Program-made: the position numbers and the translations under genes
From: Azospirillum doebereinerae
Lineage (GTDB): Bacteria > Pseudomonadota > Alphaproteobacteria > Azospirillales > Azospirillaceae
Reading direction: 5' to 3'
Length of the DNA stretch: 64,000 nt
Assembly (NCBI RefSeq): GCF_003989665.1
Contig: NZ_RZIJ01000010.1
Location: forward strand, 62,001 to 126,000
Shown: one piece after another, positions 48,708 to 58,081 of the stretch
Position numbering within the stretch: the first letter of the stretch is position 1
Layout of the letters: each line of letters starts with the position of its first letter
Notes under the pieces: generated by a model
Told to the model about the DNA's origin: nothing
Database searches by the model: none
Seen by the model: only the letters and a program-made list of their open reading frames with translations

Positions 48708-49571
48708 TCAGGCGTCCAGAAGGAAATCGCGGACGACGGCGATCTGGTCCTCGCTCATCAGGGCCGGGGCGTGGCCGGTGTGGGGAAACTCGACCACCCG
48801 GACGTTGCCCTTGGCGCCGGGACCTCGCCGGGTCATCTCCTCGGCGGTCTCGGCGGTCAGCAGGTCGGAATCGGCGCCACGCAGCACCAGGACCGGGCAT
48901 TGGATGCGGTCCCACACCGCCCACAAATCCACGTCGTCCATCGGCTGGTTCTTGAACGCCTCGGCGATGCCGGGGTCGTAGGCGAGGCCGTAGCGCCCAT
49001 CGGGGCGGCGGCGCGCGCTGTGCTCGGCCATGTGGCGCCAGCAGGAGTCCGACAGCCGCCCGAAGCCCATCAGAACGAAGCGCAGGTAGGATTCGACGGC
49101 GGCCAGATCCTCGAAGACCGGATCCTTGCCGACGTAATCGGCGATGCGCTGCAACCCGGCCTTGGCGATGAAGGGGCCGACGTCATTGATCACCATCCGG
49201 CGGATCGGGCTGTTGGGCTGCGCCGCCAGCGTCATGCCGATCAGCCCGCCCATCGAGGTGCCGACCCAGTCGACCTCCTCCACCCCCAGCCGGGCGATCA
49301 GGGCGGTCATGTCGGCGCAGTATTGCGGGTAGCCGTAGAGCGCCGGCACCGGCAGCCAGCCGCTGCGCCCGCGCCCCACCACGTCCGGGCAGGCGACCCG
49401 GCGCTGGCCGGCGAGCGCCAGGGCCAGCGGATCGAAATCGCGCCCGTTGCGGGTCAGGCCGTGGACGCAGACGACGGTGCGCGCCGCGTCGTCGCGCCCC
49501 CACTGCGTATAGGCCACCGGATGGAAACCGGCGGCGCTGAGGCCGAGAAAGCTGCGTTCGGACATCGGCAC
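48708..49571 (-). CDS. Alpha/beta hydrolase
   Basis: A 287-residue alpha/beta hydrolase. The oxyanion HGLTRNGRDFDPLA region, nucleophile elbow GTSMGG (Ser106), the acid in LRGADSDLLT and the catalytic His in PHTGHAPAL give a complete triad. The sequence is closest in type to small esterase/lactonase-like proteins of proteobacteria; substrate cannot be assigned. ATGs at 49571 and 49565 are both possible. No signal peptide, so cytoplasmic. Confidence 0.85.
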   Translation of the reverse strand: MPMSERSFLGLSAAGFHPVAYTQWGRDDAARTVVCVHGLTRNGRDFDPLALALAGQRRVACPDVVGRGRSGWLPVPALYGYPQYCADMTALIARLGVEEVDWVGTSMGGLIGMTLAAQPNSPIRRMVINDVGPFIAKAGLQRIADYVGKDPVFEDLAAVESYLRFVLMGFGRLSDSCWRHMAEHSARRRPDGRYGLAYDPGIAEAFKNQPMDDVDLWAVWDRIQCPVLVLRGADSDLLTAETAEEMTRRGPGAKGNVRVVEFPHTGHAPALMSEDQIAVVRDFLLDA

Positions 49572-49617
49572 GGGACGGGGTCTCCTGATCCGGGCGGTCG
49601 GCTCGCGGGCGGTCCGC

Positions 49618-50478
49618 TCACCCCTTTTTCGGCGATTTGGCCGGGCGTGGCAACTCCCCAGCGGGGGCGGCGGCGAAGAGCGGCGAGGTTTCTCCAGCGG
49701 CGCTCCCGTCGTAGGGGTGGCGGTCGGCGTCGTAGAGGCGGCGGATGATGCGCACGTAGTTGCGGGTTTCCTCGTAGGGCGGGATGCCCTTGTAGCGGTC
49801 CACCGCGCGCTCCCCGGCGTTGTAGCCGGCCAGCGCCAGATTGACGTCGCCCTGGAAATAAGCCAGCAGCCAGCGCAGATACCTCACTCCGCCGGTGATG
49901 TTCTGCGCCGGATCGAAGACGTCGCCGACGCCGAAGCGGTCGGCGGTGTCGGGGATCAGCTGCATCAGCCCGGCCGCGTCCTTGGGCGACACCGCGTTGG
50001 TGCGGAAGGCGCTTTCCGCCTGGATCACCGCCAGCACCAGCGCCGGATCGACGCCGTGCTTGGGCGCGATGGTCTGGACCAGCCTGACGATCTCGGCCGG
50101 CGGCGCGGACAGCGCGCGCACCGGACCGGCGCCGGGGCGGCACCAGGGGCGGATGCGGCCCATGCGGCCGGGGATGTAGTTCGCGAGGCGGCGCGCGTCG
50201 GCGTGCCCGCGCGAGGCCGCCGCACGCATCCACGCGGTGCCGAGCCGCTGGTTCTTGCGGACGCCGACGCCGAACAGGTAGCGGCGGGCCAGCCGGAAGG
50301 CGGCGTTGGCGTCGCCTTGCTCCGCCGCCTCGCAATCGCTCAAGCTCTTGGACAGCTTGGGCGGCGACGGCGGGGTCAGCTCCGCCACGGAGGGAGCGGG
50401 CTTATCGGCCGCCAGCACTGCGGGTGCCGCCAGGGCAAGGAACCCCGCCAGCACCACCGACACGACGCGACCGCTCAA
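49618..50478 (-). CDS. Lytic murein transglycosylase with Sel1-like repeats
   Basis: A 286-residue periplasmic protein. A TTG at 50478, with GGAGG eight bases upstream, starts a perfect Sec signal peptide (SGRVVSVVLAGFLALAAPAVLA); longer starts bury the signal. A Sel1-like repeat region (EQGDANAAFRLARRYLFGVGV and GTAWMRAAASRGHADARRLA) precedes an SLT domain with the catalytic Glu in VIQAESAFRTNAVSPKDAAGLMQLIPDTA and NLALAGYNAGE. It cleaves peptidoglycan; the last 40 residues are Pro/Ala-rich. The non-ATG start is inferred. Confidence 0.85.
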   Translation of the reverse strand: MSGRVVSVVLAGFLALAAPAVLAADKPAPSVAELTPPSPPKLSKSLSDCEAAEQGDANAAFRLARRYLFGVGVRKNQRLGTAWMRAAASRGHADARRLANYIPGRMGRIRPWCRPGAGPVRALSAPPAEIVRLVQTIAPKHGVDPALVLAVIQAESAFRTNAVSPKDAAGLMQLIPDTADRFGVGDVFDPAQNITGGVRYLRWLLAYFQGDVNLALAGYNAGERAVDRYKGIPPYEETRNYVRIIRRLYDADRHPYDGSAAGETSPLFAAAPAGELPRPAKSPKKG

Positions 50479-50584
50479 ACCCTTGTCCTCCGGAACCGAA
50501 ACCACGCACACGCAACGCTTGGGAAGCACAGGCGAGCCGCGAGTATGGTGACGGGAATGCGCATCGGCAAGGTGGGGGTGGTGC

Positions 50585-51118
50585 TTATCGGCCTCCCGCA
50601 TGCCATCCCCTCACCAACGCCGCGACCCGTCGCCCCGCCTCACGCAACCGCCGGGCGGCACGGCGGACGGCCTGCCAGGGCGGCAGCGCCTTCAGCCAGT
50701 CGAGCCCGCGGACCGCGCGCGCATAGATCCAGGCGAACCAGGGGATGGTCAGCAGCTTGGGCCGCGTCAGGTGGAACAGCCGCTCGACCAGCGTGAGCTT
50801 GACCAGCTCCGCCCCACCCAGCACCAGCAGCGCCGGCCACGGCCGTCCGGTGGCGAACAGCCAGGCCGCGACCGGCTTGGCCGGTTCCAGGATGGCCAGC
50901 GGCAGCAGGACCAGCAGCAACGCCGGATAGGGCCGCAACCCGGCCGCCCAACCGGCCACGCGCCCGAACACCGGCAGCCGCCCGATCCAGCGGGCAAAGG
51001 GGCGCACCACCCAGTAGACCAGCGCGTCGATCAGGAAATACGCGAGCGCCAGAACCGTCACCAGCGGGCGCAGCACCCGGCGCAGGACGGAGCGGAAAAG
51101 GGGGACGCTTTCGCTCAT
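50585..51118 (-). CDS. Membrane protein of unknown function
   Basis: A 177-residue protein with hydrophobic segments at about 19-40 (LVTVLALAYFLIDALVYWVV) and 63-80 (YPALLLVLLPLAILEP), and several amphipathic arginine-rich helices at the C-terminus (AVRRAARRLREAGRRVAALVRG). I do not recognise a family with confidence. It stands upstream of the transglycosylase on the same strand and is divergent from the hybrid kinase. Function unknown. Confidence 0.65.
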   Translation of the reverse strand: MSESVPLFRSVLRRVLRPLVTVLALAYFLIDALVYWVVRPFARWIGRLPVFGRVAGWAAGLRPYPALLLVLLPLAILEPAKPVAAWLFATGRPWPALLVLGGAELVKLTLVERLFHLTRPKLLTIPWFAWIYARAVRGLDWLKALPPWQAVRRAARRLREAGRRVAALVRGWHAGGR

Positions 51119-51275
51119 CGGCTATGCCCACACATACGTCTTAGGTCGTTTTCTACCACGAAGGGGGGCCTTTCGTCAGATTGGTGAGGATGGCACGCTC
51201 GCCCAAATTGTCATTACGTTGGGGAGAACTCTCCCCCATCCAGTTCAACCCCGACAACTTGGCGATACACCCCCC

Positions 51276-53546
51276 GTGCCCGGCCATTACGACCCTCTCC
51301 TCGTCGCCCTGTCCTACGCCGTCGCCGTGTTCGGCGGCTACGTGGCGCTGGACCTCGCCCACCACGCCCGCGCCATCCGGCAGGGCGGCGGGCTGTGGAT
51401 GACCGGAGCGGCGCTGGCGTTGGGGGCCGGCATCTGGTCGATGCATTTCATCGGGATGCTGGCCTACCGGATGGAGACCGCCGTCGGCTACGACGCCGGC
51501 CTGACGGTCCTGTCCTTCGCGCTGGCCGTGATCATGTCGGGGGCGGGGCTGTTCGCCATGGCACACAACCGCCCACACGGCCTGGTCCTGCCGGCCGCCG
51601 GCACCATGACCGGGCTTGGAATCGTCGGCATGCACTATGTGGGCATGGCCGGTCTGCGTATGGAGGCTCGCTTGTCCTACGACACGGCGCTTGTCGCGGC
51701 TTCGGTCGCCATCGCCATCGCGGCCTCGACCGCCGCCCTGTGGCTCGCCTTCCGCACCACCCGCCCCCTGGAGCGCGCGGCCGGCGCCGTCCTACTGGGG
51801 CTGGGCGTGGTCGCCATGCACTACACCGGCATGGCCGCCGCTGGAATGGAAGCCGAGGTCGCCCATGACGCGATGGCCGAACACGGCGCGATGCCGGCCC
51901 TGTCCTCGTCCCTGCTGGCGGCGCTGACCGGGGCCGGGACGCTGCTGCTGCTGACCCTGGCGTTGGCCTCCTCGCTGCTGACCCGCCAGCGGCAGGCGGA
52001 GAAGACGGCGGAGCAGGACGCGCGTTACCGCGCCATCGTCGACAGCGCGGTGGACCCCATCGTCGTGATCGACGAGCGCGGTCTCATCGAATCCTACAAC
52101 CGCGCCGCCGAGCGCACCTTCGGCTACACCGCCGACGAGGCCGTCGGCCGCAACGTCTCCATGCTGATGCCGGAGCCCTACCAGACCGCCCATGACGGTT
52201 ACCTGTCCCGTTACCACCGCACCGGCGAACGCCACATCATCGGCGTCGGCCGCGAGGTGGAGGGCCGGCGCAAGGACGGCAGCACCTTCCCGCTCGACCT
52301 GTCGGTGGCGGAATGGCGGGCGGGGAAGCGACGCCTCTTCACCGGCATCATGCGCGACATCACAGCCCGCAAGGCGGCGGAGGACACCATCCTGCGCGCC
52401 CGCGACGAGGCCGAGGCCGCGCGCGAGGAGGCGCTGCGCGCGCAGAGCGCGGCGGAGCGCGCCGACCGCGCCAAGACCAAGTTCCTCGCCGCCGCCAGCC
52501 ACGATCTGCGCCAGCCGCTGCAATCGCTGTTCTTCTTCGCCCACGCCCTCTCCGACAAGCTGGACGGCCACCCGACCGCGCCGCTGCTGGCGAGCATGAG
52601 CGAATCCCTGAACGGACTTCGGGTGATGCTGGACAGCCTGCTGGACGTGTCGCGGCTCGACGCCGGGGTGGTGAAGCCGAGCGTCACCGAATTCGCGCTC
52701 GGCCCCCTGCTCGACCGGCTGGCCGAGGAATACGCCATCCGCGCCTCGGAAGCCGGCCTGCGGCTGCGCCACGTGCCGACCGCCGCCTGGACCAGCAGCG
52801 ACCCGGCGCTGGTCGAGCGCATCCTGCGCAACCTGATCGAGAACGCCATCCGCTATTCGGAAAAGGGCACGATCCTGCTCGGCTGCCGGCGGCGGAACGG
52901 CTCGGTGCGGCTGGCCGTCTACGACCAGGGCATCGGCATCCCCGCCGACAAAACCCAGGACATCTTCCAGGAGTTCACCCAGCTCGCCAACCCCGAGCGC
53001 GACCGCCGCAAGGGCCTCGGCCTCGGGCTGGCCATCGTGAAGCGGCTGGCGGGCCTGCTCGGCCACACGGTGACCCTGCGGTCGGAACCGGGCCGGGGCA
53101 GCGCCTTCCTGGTCGACCTGCCGTCGGCGGCCCCGCGCCCGATCCCCAAGCCGGCGCGCGCCGCCATCGAACGCCCGCGCGGCAAGGGCCTGATCGTCAT
53201 CGTCGAGGACGACACCATCATCCTGCTCAGCATGCGCGCGATGCTGGAGGAATGGGGCTACGACGTGGTCGCGGCGGTGTCGGCCGACGAGGCCATCGAC
53301 ACGCTGCTGAACATCGGCCAGCGTCCGGCGATGATCGTCGCCGACTACCGCCTGCGCGAGGGGCGGACCGGCGTGCAGGCGATCCGCGACATCTACGGGG
53401 TGTGCGGCGTGCGGGTGCCCGCCGTGGTGCTGACCGGCGACACCGACCCGGCCCGCATCGCCGAGGTGCAGCGCAGCGGTCACCGCCTGCTGCACAAACC
53501 GGTGTCGCCGACGATCCTGCGCGACATTTTGTCCTCGGCGGCGTAA
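51276..53546 (+). CDS. MHYT-PAS hybrid sensor histidine kinase with FixL-like haem PAS
   Basis: A 756-residue protein from a GTG at 51276. Order: a seven-helix MHYT membrane sensor (about 1-235) with motifs MHFIGM (56-61), MHYVGM (119-124) and MHYTGM (181-186), proposed to bind a metal and sense a diatomic gas; a PAS domain (about 245-365) whose His306 and Arg326 align with haem ligand His200 and Arg220 of Bradyrhizobium FixL, with His320 in the His214 position; a HisKA domain (phospho-His409 in AASHDLRQPL); HATPase (N-box around Asn522, DQGIGI, GLGLGLAIV); and a receiver (Asp690 in VADYRL). Output regulator unknown. Confidence 0.9.
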   Translation: MPGHYDPLLVALSYAVAVFGGYVALDLAHHARAIRQGGGLWMTGAALALGAGIWSMHFIGMLAYRMETAVGYDAGLTVLSFALAVIMSGAGLFAMAHNRPHGLVLPAAGTMTGLGIVGMHYVGMAGLRMEARLSYDTALVAASVAIAIAASTAALWLAFRTTRPLERAAGAVLLGLGVVAMHYTGMAAAGMEAEVAHDAMAEHGAMPALSSSLLAALTGAGTLLLLTLALASSLLTRQRQAEKTAEQDARYRAIVDSAVDPIVVIDERGLIESYNRAAERTFGYTADEAVGRNVSMLMPEPYQTAHDGYLSRYHRTGERHIIGVGREVEGRRKDGSTFPLDLSVAEWRAGKRRLFTGIMRDITARKAAEDTILRARDEAEAAREEALRAQSAAERADRAKTKFLAAASHDLRQPLQSLFFFAHALSDKLDGHPTAPLLASMSESLNGLRVMLDSLLDVSRLDAGVVKPSVTEFALGPLLDRLAEEYAIRASEAGLRLRHVPTAAWTSSDPALVERILRNLIENAIRYSEKGTILLGCRRRNGSVRLAVYDQGIGIPADKTQDIFQEFTQLANPERDRRKGLGLGLAIVKRLAGLLGHTVTLRSEPGRGSAFLVDLPSAAPRPIPKPARAAIERPRGKGLIVIVEDDTIILLSMRAMLEEWGYDVVAAVSADEAIDTLLNIGQRPAMIVADYRLREGRTGVQAIRDIYGVCGVRVPAVVLTGDTDPARIAEVQRSGHRLLHKPVSPTILRDILSSAA

Positions 53547-53609
53547 GCCTCTCCCCCGACCTCCCAAAACCGGAACCCGCCGGTTCCAATCCCCGTTGCA
53601 CGGACCGTG

Positions 53610-56018
53610 ATGCCCCGCCGACTTCTCATCCGCATCGCCATCGCGGTGGCGATCCTGATTCTCCTGCCGCCGCTGTTCGCCGGCGGGCTCTTCCTCTGGA
53701 TGCGCGCGCAGCAGCCGCAGACGGCCGGGAACGTGGCGCTGCCGGGGCTGGACGCACCGGTCGAGATCATCCGCGACGCCCACGGCGTGCCGCACATCTT
53801 CGCGACGAACGAGCGCGACGCCTACCGCGCGCTGGGTTACGCCCACGCCCAGGACCGGCTGTGGCAGATGGAGACCATGCGCCGCGCCGGGTCCGGCCGG
53901 CTGGCTGAGCTGGTCGGCACGCGGTTCGGCGATTTCGCCCTGCGCAACGACCGGATGATGCGGACGCTGGGCGTCCGGCGGTCGGCCGAGGCGATGCTCG
54001 GCACGCTGTCGGCGCAGGCCCGCGACGCCTTCGAGGCCTACGCGGAGGGCGTGAACGCCTACCTGGATACCCGGCGCGAGGCCCTGCCCATCGAGTTCCA
54101 GCTTCTCCGCCACACGCCGGAGCCGTGGACGCCGACCGACAGCCTGGTCTGGGCCAAACTGATGGGGCTGCAACTGTCGGCCAATTACCGCGACGAATTG
54201 TTCCGCGCCCGCGTGCTGGAAAAGCTGACGCCGCAGCAGGTGGACGATTTGTTCCCCCCCGACCCGCCGGGATCGCCGGTGACGCTGGCGGCGGAACTGC
54301 GCGGGCTGAACCTGCAACAGGAACTCCGTCGGACCCTGGCGGCACTGCCGGATCTGGGCTTCGACACCGCGTCGAACGAATGGGCGCTGACCGGTGCCCG
54401 CACCACCACCGGCAAGCCGATCGTCGCCAACGACCCGCATCTGGGTCTGGACGCGCCGATCCTCTGGTACCTTGCCCGCATCGTGACGCCGCAGTACAGC
54501 ATCGCCGGGGCGACGGTCCCCGGCGTGCCGCTGCACGTCCTGGGACACAACGGCAAGGTCGCCTGGGGCTTCACCACCACCCACAGCGACACGCAGGACC
54601 TCTTCGTCGAGAAGATCGACCCGCAGGATCCCACCCGCTACGCCGGCCCCGAAGGCCCTCTGCCCTTCGAGAACCGCGCCGAAACGATCCGCATCGACGG
54701 CCAGCCCGACGAGACCCTGACCGTCCGAGCCACCCGCCACGGCCCGGTGATCTCCGACCTTGAGGGCGGCGGGGCAACGCCCTCCGGCCATGTGCTGGCC
54801 TTGTCCTTCCCCGGCCTGTCCGACGACGACAGCTCGGCCGAGGCGCTCTATCGCCTGAATCACGCCGAAAACGCCGAGGGCGTGCGCGAGGCCCTGCGCC
54901 TGCACGTGGCGCCGCAGCAGAACGTGGTCTACGCCGACCGCGCGGGCGAGGTCGGGCTGATCTCGCCGGCCCGCGTGCCGATCCGCCGCAAGGGCGACGG
55001 ACGGGTGCCGGTGCCGGGCTGGACCGGGGAGTACGACTGGACCGGCTTCCTGCCCTATTACGCGCTGCCCCAGGCGGTCAACCCGCCGTCCGGGCAGTTC
55101 GTCAACGCCAACAACGCCATCGTCGGCGCCGACTACCCCTACCGCATCGCCACCGAATGGCCCGACCCGTCGCGCGCCAAGCGCATCGTCGAGATGCTCG
55201 GCACCAGCCGCCATTCGGTCGATGACGTGGCCCACCAGCAGATGGACAGCGTCTCCCTGCCCGCCCGCGAGTTGCTGCCGGAACTGCTGAAATACCCGGT
55301 CCCGCGCGGCATGGCGACCGACGCCGTCGCCCTGCTCAAGACCTGGGACGGCACCATGTCCCGCGACCGGCCGGAGCCGCTGATCTTCGAGGCGTGGCTG
55401 CGCGAGCTGGTGCGCACCGTCTTCGCCGACGAACTCGGCCCCGACTTCGCGTCCTACTGGGATCTGCGTCCGGCGGCGCTGGTCCGCGTGCTGCGGGACA
55501 AGCCGCAATGGTGCGACGACGTGGCGACCTCCGCCACCGAGACCTGCGGCGACGCCATCGCCGCCGCGCTGACCGACGCCTTGACCGCGCTGGAGAAGCG
55601 CCACGGCTCGACCGTCGCCCGCTGGCGCTGGGGCGACGAGCACCGCGCGGCGTTGAAGCACCGCATGCTGGGCGCGGTGCCGCTGCTGGGCGGCATGACC
55701 GACCTGTCCATCGAGACGGACGGCGGCTTCTTCACGGTCAACCGGGGAACCACCCGCATCCGCGACGCGGCGGCGCCCTTCGCGCATGTCCACGGCGCCG
55801 GCTATCGCGGAGTCTACGATCTGGCCGATCTCGACAACTCGCGCTTCGTGATCGCGACCGGCCAGTCGGGGAATCCGCTGTCGCGCCATTGGGGCGACCT
55901 CGTTTCGATGTGGCGCGACGGCGGCTCGTTGCGTCTGTCCGGCGACCGTGGCACGCTGACCACGGCAGGGGCGGAGGTGCTGACACTCACACCACGCAAC
56001 ACCGGGACGAACCAATGA
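53610..56018 (+). CDS. Penicillin acylase family N-terminal nucleophile hydrolase
   Basis: An 802-residue precursor with one N-terminal hydrophobic anchor/signal (IRIAIAVAILILLPPLFAGGLFLW). The alpha-chain region has RDAHGVPHIFATNERDAYRALGYAHAQDRLWQME. Autoprocessing is expected before Ser255 in TASNEWALTG, followed by GKPIVANDPHLGL in the beta chain. Relatives hydrolyse penicillins, N-acyl homoserine lactones or other N-acyl amides; substrate is not determined. The ATG at 53610 follows a GTG codon. The stop overlaps the threonine ammonia-lyase start (ATGA), so the two are translated together. Confidence 0.9.
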   Translation: MPRRLLIRIAIAVAILILLPPLFAGGLFLWMRAQQPQTAGNVALPGLDAPVEIIRDAHGVPHIFATNERDAYRALGYAHAQDRLWQMETMRRAGSGRLAELVGTRFGDFALRNDRMMRTLGVRRSAEAMLGTLSAQARDAFEAYAEGVNAYLDTRREALPIEFQLLRHTPEPWTPTDSLVWAKLMGLQLSANYRDELFRARVLEKLTPQQVDDLFPPDPPGSPVTLAAELRGLNLQQELRRTLAALPDLGFDTASNEWALTGARTTTGKPIVANDPHLGLDAPILWYLARIVTPQYSIAGATVPGVPLHVLGHNGKVAWGFTTTHSDTQDLFVEKIDPQDPTRYAGPEGPLPFENRAETIRIDGQPDETLTVRATRHGPVISDLEGGGATPSGHVLALSFPGLSDDDSSAEALYRLNHAENAEGVREALRLHVAPQQNVVYADRAGEVGLISPARVPIRRKGDGRVPVPGWTGEYDWTGFLPYYALPQAVNPPSGQFVNANNAIVGADYPYRIATEWPDPSRAKRIVEMLGTSRHSVDDVAHQQMDSVSLPARELLPELLKYPVPRGMATDAVALLKTWDGTMSRDRPEPLIFEAWLRELVRTVFADELGPDFASYWDLRPAALVRVLRDKPQWCDDVATSATETCGDAIAAALTDALTALEKRHGSTVARWRWGDEHRAALKHRMLGAVPLLGGMTDLSIETDGGFFTVNRGTTRIRDAAAPFAHVHGAGYRGVYDLADLDNSRFVIATGQSGNPLSRHWGDLVSMWRDGGSLRLSGDRGTLTTAGAEVLTLTPRNTGTNQ

Positions 56019-57235
56019 CCACCACCATCAGCCTGGAGGACGTGCGCGCGGCCGCCGTGCGCATCGCGGGGCATCTGCCCCTCACACCGGCGGTGCCGGC
56101 GCCCCGCCTGGGGGACATGGCGGGATGCCGGCTCCACCTGAAGCTGGAAAGCCAGCACGCCACCGGCTCCTTCAAGGAGCGCGGCGCGCTGAACAAGCTG
56201 CTGTCGCTCAAGGATGAGGAGCGGAAGGCCGGCGTCATCGCCATGTCGGCCGGCAACCACGCGCAGGCGGTGGCCTGCCACGCGACGCGGCTGGGCATCC
56301 GGTCCACCATCGTCATGCCCAGCTTCACCCCCTTCACCAAGGTGGAGCGAACGGAAAGCCTGGGCGCCAAGGTCGAGTTGCACGGCGATACGCTGAGCGA
56401 CGCGGCAGCCTTCGCCCGGGAATTGGCAACACGCGAGGGGCTGACCTTCGTGCACCCCTACGACGATCCCTTCGTCGCGGCGGGACAAGGCACGGCGTCG
56501 CTGGAGTTCCTTGACGCGGTACCGGACCTCGACACGCTGGTGGTTCCCATCGGCGGCGGCGGACTGATCGCCGGCATGGCGACGGCGGCCAAGGCGGTGA
56601 AGCCGGGCATCCGCGTGGTCGGCGTGCAGTGCAGTCAATACCCGGCGATGCGGCAGGCCCTGGCCGGCCAGCCCATCGCCTGCGGCGGCGTCACCATCGC
56701 CGAAGGCATCGCGGTGAAGGCGCCGGGAGGGATGACCCTGCCCATCGTCCGCGCCCTGGTCGACGAGGTGGTCGAGGTCAGCGAAGCTAGGCTGGAGGAG
56801 GCCGTCTACCGCCTCTCCACCATGCAGAAGCTGGTGGCCGAGGGAGCGGGGGCGGCGGCGCTGGCGGCGGTGCTGGACAACCCGGAGGCGTTCAAGGGCC
56901 GCAACGTCGGGATCGTGGTGTCGGGCGGGAACATCGACTCCCGCATCCTGGCGCAGGTCTTGATGCGCGGTCTGGTCTACGAGGGGCGGATCGTCCGGCT
57001 GCGCATCGGCATCACCGACGCCCCCGGCGCGCTGGCCCGCGTGACCCACCTGCTGGGCGAGGCCGGGGCGAACATCGTCGAGGTCTATCACCAGCGGCTG
57101 TTCCACAATGTGCCGGTGAAGATGGCCGAGGTGGACGTGCTTCTGGAAACCCGCGACCAGACGCATGTGCAGGCGCTGATGGTGCGGATGAAGGAGGCGG
57201 GCTTCCCGACGTCGCTGATGACGGACGTGTCGTAA
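56015..57235 (+). CDS. ilvA: Threonine ammonia-lyase (threonine dehydratase)
   Basis: A 406-residue PLP enzyme of fold type II. It shows HLKLESQHATGSFKERGALNK with the Schiff-base Lys, the PLP phosphate/Asn loop MSAGNHAQAVA, the phosphate-binding VPIGGGGLIAGMA and a C-terminal ACT-like regulatory domain (RLRIGITDAPGALARVTHLLGEAGANIVEVYHQR). It deaminates L-threonine to 2-oxobutyrate, toward isoleucine or catabolism; one ACT domain and this length match alphaproteobacterial TdcB/IlvA proteins. ATGA overlap with the acylase gene. Biosynthetic versus catabolic role not resolved. Confidence 0.92.
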   Translation: MTTTISLEDVRAAAVRIAGHLPLTPAVPAPRLGDMAGCRLHLKLESQHATGSFKERGALNKLLSLKDEERKAGVIAMSAGNHAQAVACHATRLGIRSTIVMPSFTPFTKVERTESLGAKVELHGDTLSDAAAFARELATREGLTFVHPYDDPFVAAGQGTASLEFLDAVPDLDTLVVPIGGGGLIAGMATAAKAVKPGIRVVGVQCSQYPAMRQALAGQPIACGGVTIAEGIAVKAPGGMTLPIVRALVDEVVEVSEARLEEAVYRLSTMQKLVAEGAGAAALAAVLDNPEAFKGRNVGIVVSGGNIDSRILAQVLMRGLVYEGRIVRLRIGITDAPGALARVTHLLGEAGANIVEVYHQRLFHNVPVKMAEVDVLLETRDQTHVQALMVRMKEAGFPTSLMTDVS

Positions 57236-57249
57236 GGGAGAAAGCGCTT

Positions 57250-57313
57250 GCTCCCCTCTCCCGCAACCCGGGGGAGGGTTAGGGAGGGGGCATCGAAGCC
57301 GAAACCTCCCCCC
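57250..57313. terminator. Overlapping hairpin region between convergent genes
   Basis: The 78-base gap between the threonine ammonia-lyase stop and the ABC ATPase stop holds pyrimidine and purine tracts (CTCCCCTCTCCC, GGGGGAGGG, AGGGAGGGGG, CCTCCCCCC) that can form at least two mutually exclusive stems. It probably terminates transcription from both sides. The sequence type resembles dispersed intergenic repeats common in GC-rich proteobacteria, but no second copy is in the window. Confidence 0.5.
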
Positions 57314-58081
57314 TCAAATGCTGTAATTGTCCGCGATCTCCAACCGCAACTGTTCGACCTGCTCGCGGAACACCGAGCCATCCCGCCCCGCGCTGTTGCG
57401 CACGTCGCGCACCACCCGCGCCGGGGTGCCGCCCAGCACGATGATGCGGTCGGCCAGATGCACAGCCTCTTCGAGGTCGTGGGTCACGAACAGGATCGTC
57501 TTGCCGGTCTCCCGGTGGATCCGCCGCAGTTCGTCCTGGAGGTTGTTGCGGGTGATGGCGTCGAGCGCGCCGAAGGGTTCGTCCATCAGCAGGATGTCTG
57601 GATCGACCGCCATCGCCCGCGCGATGCCGACGCGCTGGCGCTGCCCACCCGACAGCTCATACGGCCAGCGCCGGGCATAGCCGTCGAGCCGCACCAGCTT
57701 CAACGCCTCCTCGGCCCGGCGCAGGCGCTCGTCGCTGGTCACCGGCAACCCCTCCAGCCCGAACTGAACGTTTTTGACCACGCGGCGCCACGGCAGCAGC
57801 CGGGCGTCCTGGAACACCAGCCCGACCGGGCGGTGGGCCGGGCGCGGGTCCTGGTGAATGGTCACGCCGCCGGTGCGCGCCTTGTGCAGCCCGGCGACGA
57901 CGCGCAGCAAAGTGGACTTGCCGACCCCGGACGGCCCGACGATGGCGACGAAGCTGCCGCGCTCCACCGACAGATCCACGTCCACCAGAACCGGCGGCGC
58001 GTCCTTCCCATAGCCGATGGAGACGTTCTTGAGGTCGATCACCGCGGCACCGCTCAGCGGTGCCCCTTTTACCGTTGCCAT
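57314..58081 (-). CDS. ABC transporter ATP-binding protein (SsuB/TauB-type)
   Basis: A 255-residue ATPase with Walker A GPSGVGKST, Q-loop VFQDARLLPW, signature LSGGQRQR, Walker B LLMDEPFGALD and switch His VTHDLEEA. The QDARLLPWRRVVKNV stretch is typical of the nitrate/sulfonate/taurine importer group. It is 12 bases inside the permease gene end (overlap), and drives uptake with the permease and binding protein upstream. Substrate unknown. Confidence 0.9.
   Translation of the reverse strand: MATVKGAPLSGAAVIDLKNVSIGYGKDAPPVLVDVDLSVERGSFVAIVGPSGVGKSTLLRVVAGLHKARTGGVTIHQDPRPAHRPVGLVFQDARLLPWRRVVKNVQFGLEGLPVTSDERLRRAEEALKLVRLDGYARRWPYELSGGQRQRVGIARAMAVDPDILLMDEPFGALDAITRNNLQDELRRIHRETGKTILFVTHDLEEAVHLADRIIVLGGTPARVVRDVRNSAGRDGSVFREQVEQLRLEIADNYSI

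Noticed and set aside
51190..51215. Sigma-54 promoter before the hybrid kinase (TGGCACG)
   Set aside because: The required TTGC element at the proper distance is missing.
53572..53587. GGAACC-CGCC-GGTTCC hairpin as kinase terminator
   Set aside because: Short stem, no T-run, and the acylase gene starts about 20 bases later on the same strand.
51792..56015. Very long minus-strand open frame opposite the hybrid kinase and acylase
   Set aside because: Same reason: GC-driven shadow without domain or start signals.
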